Assembly (NCBI RefSeq): GCF_016107705.1
Contig: NZ_JAEHGC010000002.1
Coordinates: forward strand, 434,001-498,000
Direction of reading: 5' to 3'
DNA length: 64,000 nucleotides
Origin: Neobacillus cucumis
GTDB lineage: Bacteria; Bacillota; Bacilli; Bacillales_B; DSM-18226
The position numbers and the translations under genes were made by a program. The notes under the pieces are model-generated. The model was given only the letters and a program-made list of their open reading frames with translations, searched no databases and had not been told where the DNA came from. Positions 7,341 through 16,148 of the stretch are shown here, one piece after another (within the stretch, counting starts at the first letter, position 1; each line of letters opens with the position of its first letter).

Positions 7341-8495
7341 ATGAGTAAATGGCTTTCACGGTTAGGATTACTAGTAATCGTCATGATGATGATTACCGCC
7401 TGTTCCTCGAAAACGGGAGGATCAGATTCCTCTGATGGCAATAACAAAGGCGGCGAAATATTGATTGGAACGCTAACTCCAATCACCGGTTCGAGTGCAA
7501 AAATGGGTGAGGACATGAACAATGCGATTCAAATGGCTGCCGATGAAATCAATGCTGCCGGCGGTATCAACGGGAAGAAAATCAAACTTGTTAAAGAGGA
7601 CGAAGGCTGTGACCCGCAAATTGCCACAGCCGGTGCCAACAAACTTGTATCAAAGGATGTCGTAGCAGTTGTCGGTGGTTACTGCTCCGGTGCCGTTCTG
7701 CCGGCATCAGGTGTTATGAACCAAGCAAATACCCCATGGATTTTAACAGCTGCAAACTCTGCGAAAATTCCTGAGCAAGGCTTCAAAGATATTTTTCTAT
7801 TAAATAGTACCGCGCCGGCGCAGGCTAAATCTGCTGCTGAATATATGGTAAGTAAACTAGGCGCTAAAAAAATCGCGATTATCAATGATAATTCTGCGTA
7901 TGCAGTTGACCTAGCCGAAAGAACAAGAGATGAAGTAAAAGGAATGGGTGCAAAGGTCATCGCATTTGACGCGGTCAATCCAGAGGAAAAAGATTTTAAT
8001 TCGCTCATGACGAAACTGAAGGAACTTAAACCAGATGCAACCTACTGGACTGGTTACTATAATGTCGGCGGACTTTTGGCAAAACAATTTAAGCAAGCCG
8101 GCGTTTCTGGTGTCTTTGGTGTAGGTGATGGCTCGAACGATCCAACGATTATTAAAATCGCTGGTCCAGAAAATGCTGAAGGGTTATTTGTAACGACTAC
8201 TCCAACACCGCAGTTCCAAGAAAGTGCAAAGGATTGGATTCCAAAATATAAAGAAAAATTTGGTGTGGATCCAGGACCATACTCTGCGATTTCTTATGAT
8301 GGGATGAAAGTCATGGCGGATGCAATCAAACGTGCGGGCTCAACTGATAAGGATAAAATTATCAAGGCTCTTAGCGAAACGGATGGTTTTGAAACGTTCA
8401 GCGGTCCATTGAAGTTTAAGGAAAATGGAGAGACTGCCACTTCTAACTTTGTTGAATTAATTGTTAAAAATGGTCAAATGACATTGGCACAATAA
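7341..8495 (+). CDS. ABC transporter substrate-binding lipoprotein (branched-chain amino acid type)
   Basis: 384 residues. A signal peptide of about 20 residues ends in a lipobox (ITAC, Cys near residue 21), so the protein is lipid-anchored outside the membrane. After a Ser/Gly-rich linker comes a type I periplasmic-binding fold of the LivJ/Peripla_BP_6 type: ILIGTLTPITGSSAKMGEDM, ADEINAAGGINGKKIKLV. It should hand ligand to the permeases at 8618 and 9518. Given the cluster, a hydroxyproline or proline derivative is the likely ligand (inference). AAAGAAAGGGG precedes the ATG and a cre-like box lies 34 bases before it. Confidence 0.92.
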   Translation: MSKWLSRLGLLVIVMMMITACSSKTGGSDSSDGNNKGGEILIGTLTPITGSSAKMGEDMNNAIQMAADEINAAGGINGKKIKLVKEDEGCDPQIATAGANKLVSKDVVAVVGGYCSGAVLPASGVMNQANTPWILTAANSAKIPEQGFKDIFLLNSTAPAQAKSAAEYMVSKLGAKKIAIINDNSAYAVDLAERTRDEVKGMGAKVIAFDAVNPEEKDFNSLMTKLKELKPDATYWTGYYNVGGLLAKQFKQAGVSGVFGVGDGSNDPTIIKIAGPENAEGLFVTTTPTPQFQESAKDWIPKYKEKFGVDPGPYSAISYDGMKVMADAIKRAGSTDKDKIIKALSETDGFETFSGPLKFKENGETATSNFVELIVKNGQMTLAQ

Positions 8496-8570
8496 AAGCG
8501 GAATACGCCTGTTCGGTATCGGGGCTTGTCAGTTATCGAAGTTCAACGATTTAAAATCGGATATAGAGGT

Positions 8571-8592
8571 GTCCCGGGTTAAAAACCGGGAT
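8571..8592 (+). other. intercistronic hairpin between binding-protein and permease genes
   Basis: TCCCGG-G-TT pairs with AACCGGGA around AAA, with no T-run following. A stem here commonly stabilises the abundant upstream binding-protein message relative to the permeases. The other 70 or so bases of the gap show nothing clear. Confidence 0.5.
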
Positions 8593-8617
8593 TCCCTACA
8601 ATGAAAGGGGGATCCAG

Positions 8618-9514
8618 ATGGATATATTTATACAACAATGTATAAATGCGATCATCATTGGCTGTTTTTATAGCTTAATTGCCTTAGGTTATACGATGGT
8701 GTTCGGTGTCATCAGGCTATTGAACTTTGCTCATGGCGATATATTTATGGTAGGATCTTTTGTCGGCTTCACCGTGCTATCTTTTTTGACGGGTATGCCA
8801 AGTTTACTAGGTTTAGGGTTAGCCCTATTAATTTCGATGGTTGTGATCGGATTATTTGGTGTAGTAGTTGAAAGAATTGCCTATCGGCCTTTATTTAATG
8901 CATCTTCACGTCTGGCCGTTTTAATTACAGCCGTCGGGGTATCGTTATTTTTACAAAATGGAATCATGCTTACCTATGGAGCTAGTTTTCGCGTCTATCC
9001 TATTCATCTATCAAATAAAGGGTTCAGTATCCTCGGAGCAAATCTATCCTACATGCAATTGGGCATTATTATCTTCTCTATTTTCATGATGGTTGCATTA
9101 CATATTTTTATTCACAAAACATTGTACGGAAAAGCAATGCGATCGATTGCTATTGATTCGACAGCTACGTCCTTAATGGGGATTGCCGTTCACCGCGTCA
9201 TTGCGATGACGTTCTTCATCGGTTCCTCACTTGCTGCCGCAGCAGGAGTGATGGACGGGGTTTATTATGGACAAATCAATTTCCTCATGGGGTTTATCAT
9301 TGGTTTAAAAGCCTTTACAGCAGCGGTAATCGGCGGAATTGGCAGTATCAAAGGAGCGATGCTTGGCGGATTGCTGCTTGGAATTGTTGAAACCATTGGA
9401 ACTGTATATGTAGGAAGCGCCTGGAAGGATGTTTTTGCCTTTGGAATCTTGATTCTGTTACTCGTCTTTAAACCAACGGGAATCCTTGGTGAGAATGAAG
9501 TGGAAAGGGTGTAG
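8618..9514 (+). CDS. branched-chain-type ABC transporter permease (LivH family)
   Basis: 298 residues with about eight hydrophobic segments. Family hallmarks are ALGYTMVFGVIRLLNFAHGD near the N-terminus and AAVIGGIGSIKGAMLGGLLLG near the C-terminus, the coupling region that contacts the ATPases. It is one half of the membrane channel. AAAGGGGGATC precedes the ATG. The next permease begins 3 bases after its stop, so the two are translationally coupled. Confidence 0.93.
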   Translation: MDIFIQQCINAIIIGCFYSLIALGYTMVFGVIRLLNFAHGDIFMVGSFVGFTVLSFLTGMPSLLGLGLALLISMVVIGLFGVVVERIAYRPLFNASSRLAVLITAVGVSLFLQNGIMLTYGASFRVYPIHLSNKGFSILGANLSYMQLGIIIFSIFMMVALHIFIHKTLYGKAMRSIAIDSTATSLMGIAVHRVIAMTFFIGSSLAAAAGVMDGVYYGQINFLMGFIIGLKAFTAAVIGGIGSIKGAMLGGLLLGIVETIGTVYVGSAWKDVFAFGILILLLVFKPTGILGENEVERV

Positions 9515-9517
9515 CTT

Positions 9518-10501
9518 ATGGACAAGACAGTTCAAAAAAACTATTTGAAAATAGCAGCCCTTGGTGTCCTTGTTTTCGTGATGGCATGTCTGCCCTTAAT
9601 TTCAGACAATTATTGGATTGATGTTGCACTGATGGCACTGATTTATATCATTCTTGCATTAGGTTTAAACATTGTCGTTGGTTATTGCGGTTTGCTTGAT
9701 TTAGGGTTTTCGGCCTTTTTTGCAGTGGGTGCTTACACAACGGGAATTTTAATGACACAATACCATCTATCCTTTTGGATTTCGATAATTGCTTCTGCGA
9801 TTTTATCCGCAATTGCAGGCGTGATTATCGGTGCACCTACACTTCGCCTCAGAAGTGATTATCTGGCGATTGTCACATTAGGGTTTGGTGAAATTGTCCG
9901 GATTTCCGCCATCAATCTTCATTTTACCGGCGGTGCATCCGGAATTTATGGGATTCCAAAGCCATCCATCGGTTCCTTCCAATTAACAGGTCTAACAGGG
10001 GTTTATTATCTGGCATTTGTATCTGTTATTTTAATGATCTTTATTGTCAGAAGACTAGGGGATTCACGATTAGGCAGGGCCTGGAAATATATTCGCGAGG
10101 ACGAAGATGCAGCGGAAGCAATGGGGATTAACCGTTGGAGGACAAAACTATTAGCCTATATTTTTGGAGCAATAGTCGGCGGCTTTGGCGGATCAATTTT
10201 TGCGGTAAAAATGACCGCGATTTCTCCGCAGAGTTTTAGCTTTAACCAATCAGCGATGATTTTATTAGCTGTAGTTCTGGGAGGTATAGGCAGAATTCCG
10301 GGTGTGGTGTTAGGTGCAGTATTTGTCATTCTCCTTCCGGAAGTGATGCGTGATTTTTCCGACTGGCGCCTGCTGATCTTTGGCGGACTCCTCGTGGTCA
10401 TGATGATTTTCCGTCCGGAAGGAATCTGGCCGTCCGCTAAGGAAAGGGCATCGGCTTCAGCAGGAAAAGAAACGGGGGCGGACCGCCATGTCGCTGGTTA
10501 G
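9518..10501 (+). CDS. branched-chain-type ABC transporter permease (LivM family)
   Basis: 327 residues, multi-spanning. Typical LivM stretches are ALGLNIVVGYCGLLDLGFSAFFAVGAY, LRLRSDYLAIVTLGFGEI and LAVVLGGIGRIPGVVLGAVF. The C-terminal tail after IWPSAKER is a short hydrophilic extension. It pairs with the LivH-like subunit and overlaps the following ATPase gene by 14 bases. Confidence 0.93.
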   Translation: MDKTVQKNYLKIAALGVLVFVMACLPLISDNYWIDVALMALIYIILALGLNIVVGYCGLLDLGFSAFFAVGAYTTGILMTQYHLSFWISIIASAILSAIAGVIIGAPTLRLRSDYLAIVTLGFGEIVRISAINLHFTGGASGIYGIPKPSIGSFQLTGLTGVYYLAFVSVILMIFIVRRLGDSRLGRAWKYIREDEDAAEAMGINRWRTKLLAYIFGAIVGGFGGSIFAVKMTAISPQSFSFNQSAMILLAVVLGGIGRIPGVVLGAVFVILLPEVMRDFSDWRLLIFGGLLVVMMIFRPEGIWPSAKERASASAGKETGADRHVAG

Positions 10502-11258
10502 TATCGAAAATGTAACCTTGCAGTTCGGTGGCCTGAAGGCGGTTGATGATGTCAGTTTTACGATTGAAAAAGGTAAAATTATTGGGCTTGTTGGACCGAA
10601 CGGAGCTGGAAAAACCTCGATGTTCAACATCATTACCGGGTTCTACAAACCTAGCAAAGGAAATATCATTTTTGATGGTAGTAATATTGTCCGGAAAAAG
10701 CCGAGTAAAATCACCGAATTGGGCATGGCTCGAACCTTTCAAAATATCCGTCTTTTTCCGTCGTTGACGGTTCTTGAAAATGTGATGAGCGGGATGCATA
10801 GCAAAACAAGACAGGGCTATCTTGGAGCTATTTTCCGTACACCTGCCCAAAGAAAAGAAGAAGAATTAATTAAAGCCGTTGCGGAATCAGCAATGGAATT
10901 TGTCGGAGTGAGTGAATATGCAAACCGTCACGCGAAAAATCTGCCATATGGGCTGCAACGGAAGGTGGAAATTGCCAGAGCCCTTGCCTCGCAGCCGAAG
11001 CTGTTGCTGCTCGATGAACCTGCTGCAGGGCTGAATAAGGGGGAACGGGAAGAACTGATTAAGCTGATTCAACGAATTCATAAGGAATATGACCTGACGA
11101 TTTTTATCATCGAACATGATATTGGCCTTGTTAGTAAATTAGCCGACAATGTAACGGTTTTGGATTATGGGAAAAAAATTGCCGATGGCAGTCCGGAAGA
11201 AGTCTTCAAAAATCAACTTGTGATTGAAGCCTATTTAGGAAAGGAGGACGATGAATGA
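10488..11258 (+). CDS. branched-chain-type ABC transporter ATPase (LivG family)
   Basis: 256 residues. Walker A GPNGAGKTS is near residue 38, and Walker B LLLLDEPAAGLN and the switch His of IIEHDIGLV follow. The ABC signature is the divergent LPYGLQRKVEIARAL usual for LivG proteins. It energises import through the two permeases. Its start overlaps livM-like coding sequence by 14 bases and its stop overlaps the next ATPase by 4 bases (ATGA). Confidence 0.93.
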   Translation: MSLVSIENVTLQFGGLKAVDDVSFTIEKGKIIGLVGPNGAGKTSMFNIITGFYKPSKGNIIFDGSNIVRKKPSKITELGMARTFQNIRLFPSLTVLENVMSGMHSKTRQGYLGAIFRTPAQRKEEELIKAVAESAMEFVGVSEYANRHAKNLPYGLQRKVEIARALASQPKLLLLDEPAAGLNKGEREELIKLIQRIHKEYDLTIFIIEHDIGLVSKLADNVTVLDYGKKIADGSPEEVFKNQLVIEAYLGKEDDE

Positions 11259-11971
11259 GCGCTCCCGTCTTAGAATTGAAGAATGTAGATTCTTATTATG
11301 GAAAAATTCAGGCACTAGAACGGGTGAGTGCAGCCATCTATCCTGGAGAAATTGTGACGATGCTTGGCAGTAACGGTGCCGGAAAAAGCACCCTGCTGAA
11401 AACCATTACCGGTCTCGTGAAAACCCAAAACGGTTCGATTACTTTTTTAGGGCAAGAAATCACGAAATTACGTCCACATGAAATAGTTGAACTGGGTATT
11501 GTCCATGTTCCGGAGGGCAGACGGATTTTCGGCACAATGACCGTTCTGGAAAACCTGGAACTAGGTGGCTTTACCCAAAGAAAGAAAAAAGGACATATAA
11601 AGGATAATGTGGAGAATATTTTTGAGCTGTTTCCCCGTCTGAAGGAGCGGGCGAAACAAAAGGCCGGCACGTTGTCCGGCGGGGAACAGCAAATGCTGGC
11701 GATTGGCCGAGGATTGATGGTGGAGCCGAAGCTGTTGATGCTCGATGAACCATCAATGGGGCTCGCGCCGATTATTGTCAAAGAAATTATGAAGATTATC
11801 CGCAATATCAATAACCAGGGAACAACGATTTTGCTGGTTGAACAGAATGCGCGAGCCGCTTTGAAGCTAGCGACAAGGGGTTATGTGTTGGAAACGGGCT
11901 CGGTGACGATGGAGGGTTCTGCTGCGGAACTGCAAGAAGATAGTAAAGTGGTTAATGCTTATTTAGCATAA
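11255..11971 (+). CDS. branched-chain-type ABC transporter ATPase (LivF family)
   Basis: 238 residues. Walker A GSNGAGKST, signature LSGGEQQMLAIGRGL, Walker B LLMLDEPSMGLAP and VEQNARAALKLA are all present, the usual LivF set. It forms the nucleotide-binding pair with the LivG-like protein. The ATGA overlap with the preceding gene indicates coupling. After its stop comes a 38-base gap with its own ribosome site (GAGAGGAGAAT) for the deaminase gene. Confidence 0.93.
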   Translation: MSAPVLELKNVDSYYGKIQALERVSAAIYPGEIVTMLGSNGAGKSTLLKTITGLVKTQNGSITFLGQEITKLRPHEIVELGIVHVPEGRRIFGTMTVLENLELGGFTQRKKKGHIKDNVENIFELFPRLKERAKQKAGTLSGGEQQMLAIGRGLMVEPKLLMLDEPSMGLAPIIVKEIMKIIRNINNQGTTILLVEQNARAALKLATRGYVLETGSVTMEGSAAELQEDSKVVNAYLA

Positions 11972-12009
11972 AATAAAAATTTTTACGGGTTTGAGAGGAG
12001 AATGTAGAA

Positions 12010-12891
12010 ATGGCAAAGTTTTCAGGAGTTTATGTCGCGATTATTACTCCATTTACAAAGGAATATCAAGTTGATTATAAGCGATTGGAGGAGCATGTCG
12101 ATTGGCTAATTAAGGAAGGTGTTCACGGAATTATCCCAGCAGGATCGGTTGGGGAATATGCATCGCTGACTCCTGAGGAGAGGGCAAAGGTTATTGAAAC
12201 CGTCATTGCTGCGGCAAATGGAAGAGTGCCAGTTGTTGTCGGCACGGGTGCGCCGTCTACTGATCAGGCAGCAGGCTGGGCTCGTCATGCAAAAGCTGCT
12301 GGTGCGGCCGGAATTATGGCACTGCCGCCGATTAACTATAATCCGACTGAAGCGGAAATTTTTGCTCATTATGAAGCCCTATCCGAGGTGGGCATTCCCA
12401 TTATTGCCTACAACAATCCACATGATTACAAAGTTGATTTAACACCGGATTTACTAAAAAAATTATCGGCGATTGAAAATGTGGTTGCCGTAAAAGAATT
12501 TTCGGGAGATATCCGCCGTGTACATGATATTTTAGCTAAAACTGACTTAGAAGTAATGATTGGTGTAGACGATTTAGCTATGGAAGGACCAATTGCCGGA
12601 GCAACTGGCTGGATTGCCGGATTCCCAAATGTTTTTCCGAGAGAAGGGGTACGAATATTTGAATTGGCTGCCCAAGGAAGGGTAAAAGAAGCGCTGGAAC
12701 TCTATCGGCCATCACTGCCTCTGTATCATTATGATGCAAAACCACAGCTTGTTCAGGCGATTAAATATTCGATGGAACTTGCCGGCAGACCGGTGGGACC
12801 AACTCGTCCGCCAAGAATGCCGCTGCCTGAGAGTGAGCTTCAAAAAATTAAAGAAGCGTTCGAACAGGCGGTCAGTGTGAAGGTGAATTAA
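12010..12891 (+). CDS. DapA-family lyase; likely pyrroline-4-hydroxy-2-carboxylate deaminase
   Basis: 293 residues of the dihydrodipicolinate synthase/N-acetylneuraminate lyase TIM-barrel family. GSVGEYASLTPEER is the substrate-binding motif, AYNNP holds a conserved Tyr, and the Schiff-base Lys is K162 (AVKEFSGD). A lysine-biosynthesis role is unlikely inside a catabolic cluster. In hydroxyproline degradation a family member converts pyrroline-4-hydroxy-2-carboxylate to 2-oxoglutarate semialdehyde and ammonia, which fits the adjoining D-hydroxyproline-dehydrogenase-like genes and the aldehyde dehydrogenase at 19239. GAGAGGAGAATG lies upstream. Confidence 0.85.
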   Translation: MAKFSGVYVAIITPFTKEYQVDYKRLEEHVDWLIKEGVHGIIPAGSVGEYASLTPEERAKVIETVIAAANGRVPVVVGTGAPSTDQAAGWARHAKAAGAAGIMALPPINYNPTEAEIFAHYEALSEVGIPIIAYNNPHDYKVDLTPDLLKKLSAIENVVAVKEFSGDIRRVHDILAKTDLEVMIGVDDLAMEGPIAGATGWIAGFPNVFPREGVRIFELAAQGRVKEALELYRPSLPLYHYDAKPQLVQAIKYSMELAGRPVGPTRPPRMPLPESELQKIKEAFEQAVSVKVN

Positions 12892-12918
12892 TTTTGAGGA
12901 TTTAAGGGGGGAGGTAAT

Positions 12919-13236
12919 TTGTCCCCCTATATTCATTGGAAAGCTGGTGTTTTTTTGGAGAAACCGAAAACGGTGGTCTGCCGCTGTGAAGAAGTATATT
13001 TGGAGGATTTAATAGAAACAGTTCAGATGCACGGGTGTTCCTCTAGGGAACTAAAACTCCGGACAAGAGCTGGAATGGGGTATTGCGGCGGGCGGACCTG
13101 CCGCAACCTAATTGATCGGATTGTTGAAAAACAAACGGGGAAAGAGCAGCCAAACGATATTCCTTTAAGTTTTCAGCCGCCTGTCCGTCCAATTCAATTT
13201 TTTATGATTGGGAATGATTCGAATGGAAAAGAATAA
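12919..13236 (+). CDS. BFD-like [2Fe-2S]-binding protein, split subunit of an FAD dehydrogenase
   Basis: 105 residues starting at TTG, with GGGGGGAGG five bases before. The Cys pattern C-x-C (VVCRCEEV) and C-x4-C (GYCGGRTC), about 40 residues apart, is that of bacterioferritin-associated-ferredoxin-like [2Fe-2S] domains. In related multi-subunit amine and hydroxyproline dehydrogenases this domain is usually fused to the C-terminus of the NAD(P)/FAD subunit; here it is a separate gene placed before that subunit. It overlaps the next gene by 14 bases. Its role would be electron transfer within the complex. Confidence 0.75.
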   Translation: MSPYIHWKAGVFLEKPKTVVCRCEEVYLEDLIETVQMHGCSSRELKLRTRAGMGYCGGRTCRNLIDRIVEKQTGKEQPNDIPLSFQPPVRPIQFFMIGNDSNGKE

Positions 13237-13564
13237 TCGGGTGGTCCATCATCCTATTCTAGGAGAATTAAAGATTAAAGGTCTAGTGAATTTTACGTTT
13301 AACGATCAGGTATTTAGTGGATTGGAGGGAGAAACGATTGCAGCGGCCCTTTTGGCCAGCGGTGTTCGAACATTACGATGCCAGGAGGAGACGGGTACGC
13401 CGCGCGGCATCTATTGTAATATCGGCCATTGTTATGAATGTCGGGTTCAAGTGGATGGTAGGATGGGTGTTCGGGCTTGTTTAACCCCAATTCGAAATGG
13501 CATGAAAGTCCATTCGGGAGAAAAGCTGCCTACTCCTTTTAAGAAAGAGGGCGATGCCTTGTGA
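13223..13564 (+). CDS. (2Fe-2S)-binding protein, gamma-type subunit of D-hydroxyproline dehydrogenase-like complex
   Basis: About 113 residues of a plant-type ferredoxin-like fold, as in the N-terminal domain of sarcosine oxidase alpha and the small subunit of hydroxyproline dehydrogenase (LhpF-like). The Cys set is seen in IYCNIGHCYECRV and VRACLTP. GETIAAALLASGVRTLR is family-typical. The start is uncertain among TTG 13208, ATG 13214 and ATG 13223; the last is taken because GGGA lies about 9 bases upstream. It overlaps both neighbours (14 and 4 bases), a tight subunit operon. Confidence 0.75.
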   Translation: MEKNNRVVHHPILGELKIKGLVNFTFNDQVFSGLEGETIAAALLASGVRTLRCQEETGTPRGIYCNIGHCYECRVQVDGRMGVRACLTPIRNGMKVHSGEKLPTPFKKEGDAL

Positions 13565-14799
13565 GGGATGTTCTTATTGTTGGAGCGGGACCAGCAGGTA
13601 TTTCGGCAGCGATTGTCTGTGCACGTGCTGGAATAAAAGTGAAGGTGGTCGATGAATTCTTCCAACCCGGCGGCAGGCTGCTCGGTCAATTGCATGAAGA
13701 ACCGGATGGTACTTGGTGGAATGGAATCGAAAAGGCTGAACGTCTGATTTCGGAAGCTCGTGATTTGGGTGTTGAATTTGATATGGGTGTTTCGGTTTAT
13801 AACCTTAAACGGTCGGGAGACGAATGGAAAGTACACACCACAAAGGAAACAATAAGGGCAAAAGCATTGCTGCTGGCGACGGGTGCGGCAGAAACGGCAT
13901 TACCGATTGCCGGTTGGACCTTGCCGGGAGTAATGTCAATCGGTGCGGCCCAGGTGATGACGAATGTGCATCGGGTACGTCCGGGACAGCGAGGAGTCAT
14001 TGTTGGGGTTAATATTTTATCTACTGCAATTGCCCGTGAGTTGGAATTAGCTGGGGTTGAAATTGATTCAATGATGCTTCCTGTGAAAAGTCTGATTACC
14101 GAAGAGGACGGAGACCCGGGCAAGGTAATGGATTCGCTACTACGTGTTGCCCATCTTGCCCCGTCCAAATTTCTTCGCTTTGGCAGCGGATTGATGAAAT
14201 CGCCGTCGATGAAACGGTTGGGGTTAAAATTTTACCCGAAAAATGGTTTTAGCGTTTGGGGAATTCCAGTCAAGCTTCGGCAGGCTGCGGTGGAAATTGT
14301 TGGATCAGAGCAGGTTGAAGGAGTTCGAGTGGTAGATATTGATTTGGATGGAAATCCGGTTGAAGGCACTGAACGATTTATTGAAGCAGATTTTGTTTGT
14401 GTTGCTGGCGGCTTGTATCCACTTGTGGAATTAGCAGCTTTGGCCGGATGTTCTTTCCGTTATGTGGAGGAACTCGGTGGGCATGTTCCAGTTCATAGTG
14501 AAAAAATGAAAACAGGTCTAAAAGGGCTATATGTTGCCGGGAACATTACCGGAATTGAAAGTGCAAAAGTAGCGATGGCCCAGGGGGAGGTAGCCGGTTT
14601 TTCGATTGCGGAGGAGTTACTAGGGACTCTATCATTCGAGGAGCCGATAAGGGCAGCCCTCGAGAAGGTGGAGGCAACCAGGCAAAAAGCCGTCATTCAA
14701 TTTCATCCCGGGATTGAAAAAGGCAGAGAGCAGATGGAAATGGCTTTTAAGGTTTGGGAGGCTGAAACGGGGAATCAGTTATATGTGAAAAAGGGGTAA
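13561..14799 (+). CDS. NAD(P)/FAD-dependent oxidoreductase, alpha-type subunit of D-hydroxyproline dehydrogenase-like complex
   Basis: 412 residues starting at GTG in a GTGA overlap with the preceding stop. The FAD-binding GAGPAGISAA begins near residue 7, LLLATGAAETALPI follows, and GLYVAGNITGIESAKVAMAQG is near the C-terminus. The family (HcnB/LhpE/sarcosine-oxidase-alpha like) passes electrons from the substrate-oxidising flavin subunit to acceptors. The usual C-terminal BFD [2Fe-2S] domain is absent and appears instead as the gene at 12919. The substrate-oxidising partner is the DadA-like protein at 14945. Confidence 0.85.
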   Translation: MRDVLIVGAGPAGISAAIVCARAGIKVKVVDEFFQPGGRLLGQLHEEPDGTWWNGIEKAERLISEARDLGVEFDMGVSVYNLKRSGDEWKVHTTKETIRAKALLLATGAAETALPIAGWTLPGVMSIGAAQVMTNVHRVRPGQRGVIVGVNILSTAIARELELAGVEIDSMMLPVKSLITEEDGDPGKVMDSLLRVAHLAPSKFLRFGSGLMKSPSMKRLGLKFYPKNGFSVWGIPVKLRQAAVEIVGSEQVEGVRVVDIDLDGNPVEGTERFIEADFVCVAGGLYPLVELAALAGCSFRYVEELGGHVPVHSEKMKTGLKGLYVAGNITGIESAKVAMAQGEVAGFSIAEELLGTLSFEEPIRAALEKVEATRQKAVIQFHPGIEKGREQMEMAFKVWEAETGNQLYVKKG

Positions 14800-14820
14800 C
14801 TAATTGCAAAATAGGAGGCA

Positions 14821-14914
14821 TCGCAGATAAAACCTGAATTTACGCAGATAAAGGGTCTAGGTACGCAGATAAAACCCGAAGTATCGCAGATAAGATTCGT
14901 TTTTGCGAAGATAA
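14821..14914 (+). repeat. five tandem 21-bp-phased repeats with core CGCAGATAA
   Basis: CGCAGATAA starts at 14822, 14843, 14864 and 14885, and a one-mismatch CGAAGATAA at 14906: exactly 21 bases apart, two helical turns. The 12 bases between cores are only loosely conserved (AAACCTGAAT-like). The array fills most of the 145-base gap between the two flavin-subunit genes. Confidence 0.85.
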
Positions 14915-14944
14915 ATATAAAAGTTTTTCAAAAGAGGGATAACC

Positions 14945-16132
14945 ATGAAAACACATTCAGAGGTTGTAATTATCGGGGGCGGGGTTATCGGGGCCGCGAT
15001 TGCCTACTATACTTCAAAACTAGGATTCGAAGTGACGGTGATTGAAAAAAATGAATTGGCCAGCGGTACCTCCTCTCGTTGTGACGGTAATATTTTAGCT
15101 ATTGACAAAGACCCGGGTTTTGATTCGGAAATGTCCCTATATAGTCAAAAATTAGTCCATGAATTAAGCGGGGAGCTGCCATCAGAGTTTGAATACCGTG
15201 CACCGGGAAGCATTCTTGTCTGTGAAACGGAAGAAGAAATGATGGCCGCCGAAAAATGGGTGGATCGCCAAAATAAAACCGGAGTGCCAATGCGTCTGCT
15301 TGACCGGGAGGATATCAGACAGGATTCAGTCTACTTTGCCGACGATCTTTTAGGCGGATTGGAATGTCCCTCCGACTCAACCGTAAATCCGTATCTACTA
15401 ACCTATGCATTATTTGAAGGTGCGCAAAAATTCGGTGCTAGGATAGTAAAAAATACCGAAGTCAGGGGCGTAAATAAAGTGCTGGCAGATGATATTTTTC
15501 ATGTTTCAACCTCAAATGGCGATTTCACTGCTAAAAAAGTCGTCAATGCCGGTGGGATTTGGGCACCAAAACTGGCTGAAATGGTTGGGATAGAAATTCC
15601 TATCCAGCCGCGTAAGGGCCATATCATTGTAGCTTCTCGTAATCTCCCAATTGGACTCAGAAAAGTAATGGAATTTGGTTACCTGCTATCCAAATTTGGC
15701 GGGGAGAGGAAGGTCGATGCTGAAACGGAAAAATACGGGGTAGCTTTGGTATTCGAACCAACTGTTAGTCAAAACTTTTTAATTGGAAGCAGCAGGCAAT
15801 TCGTCGGGTTTAATACAAGGGTTGATATGGATGTCGTCCATTGTATTGCTCGGAGAGCCATTCGATTTTATCCCAAACTGAAGGAAATGAATTTTATCCG
15901 GGCCTATGCAGGACTTCGCCCATGGACTCCGGATCACTTACCGGTGATTTCTCATGTCGAGGAAGTTCCCGGTTACTATATTGCGGCCGGTCATGAAGGG
16001 GATGGTATTAGTCTTGCAGCAGTTACCGGCAAGTTGATTTCCGAAATGATAGAAGGGCGTGAAAAAACGATTATCCCGGTTGAACCGCTACGGCATGATC
16101 GGTTTACACCATCATTCACCCTTAAACATTAG
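14945..16132 (+). CDS. DadA-like FAD-dependent oxidoreductase, beta-type subunit of D-hydroxyproline dehydrogenase-like complex
   Basis: 395 residues of the DAO/glycine oxidase fold. VVIIGGGVIGAAIAYY binds FAD and VTVIEKNELASGTSSR follows. GLRPWTPDHLPVIS and YYIAAGHEGDGISLAAVTG form the conserved C-terminal FAD-contact region. In LhpB/HcnC-type complexes this subunit oxidises cis-4-hydroxy-D-proline (or another D-imino acid) to the pyrroline. AAAGAGGGATAACC precedes the ATG. It is separated from its partner subunits by the 21-bp repeat array and followed 17 bases later by the epimerase-like gene. Confidence 0.85.
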   Translation: MKTHSEVVIIGGGVIGAAIAYYTSKLGFEVTVIEKNELASGTSSRCDGNILAIDKDPGFDSEMSLYSQKLVHELSGELPSEFEYRAPGSILVCETEEEMMAAEKWVDRQNKTGVPMRLLDREDIRQDSVYFADDLLGGLECPSDSTVNPYLLTYALFEGAQKFGARIVKNTEVRGVNKVLADDIFHVSTSNGDFTAKKVVNAGGIWAPKLAEMVGIEIPIQPRKGHIIVASRNLPIGLRKVMEFGYLLSKFGGERKVDAETEKYGVALVFEPTVSQNFLIGSSRQFVGFNTRVDMDVVHCIARRAIRFYPKLKEMNFIRAYAGLRPWTPDHLPVISHVEEVPGYYIAAGHEGDGISLAAVTGKLISEMIEGREKTIIPVEPLRHDRFTPSFTLKH

Positions 16133-16148
16133 AAAAGAGGTGGCATAG

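Noticed and set aside
14821..14914. 21-bp repeats as a CRISPR or plasmid iteron origin
   Set aside because: Repeats are too short for CRISPR, and no replication or cas gene is near; they lie inside a metabolic operon.
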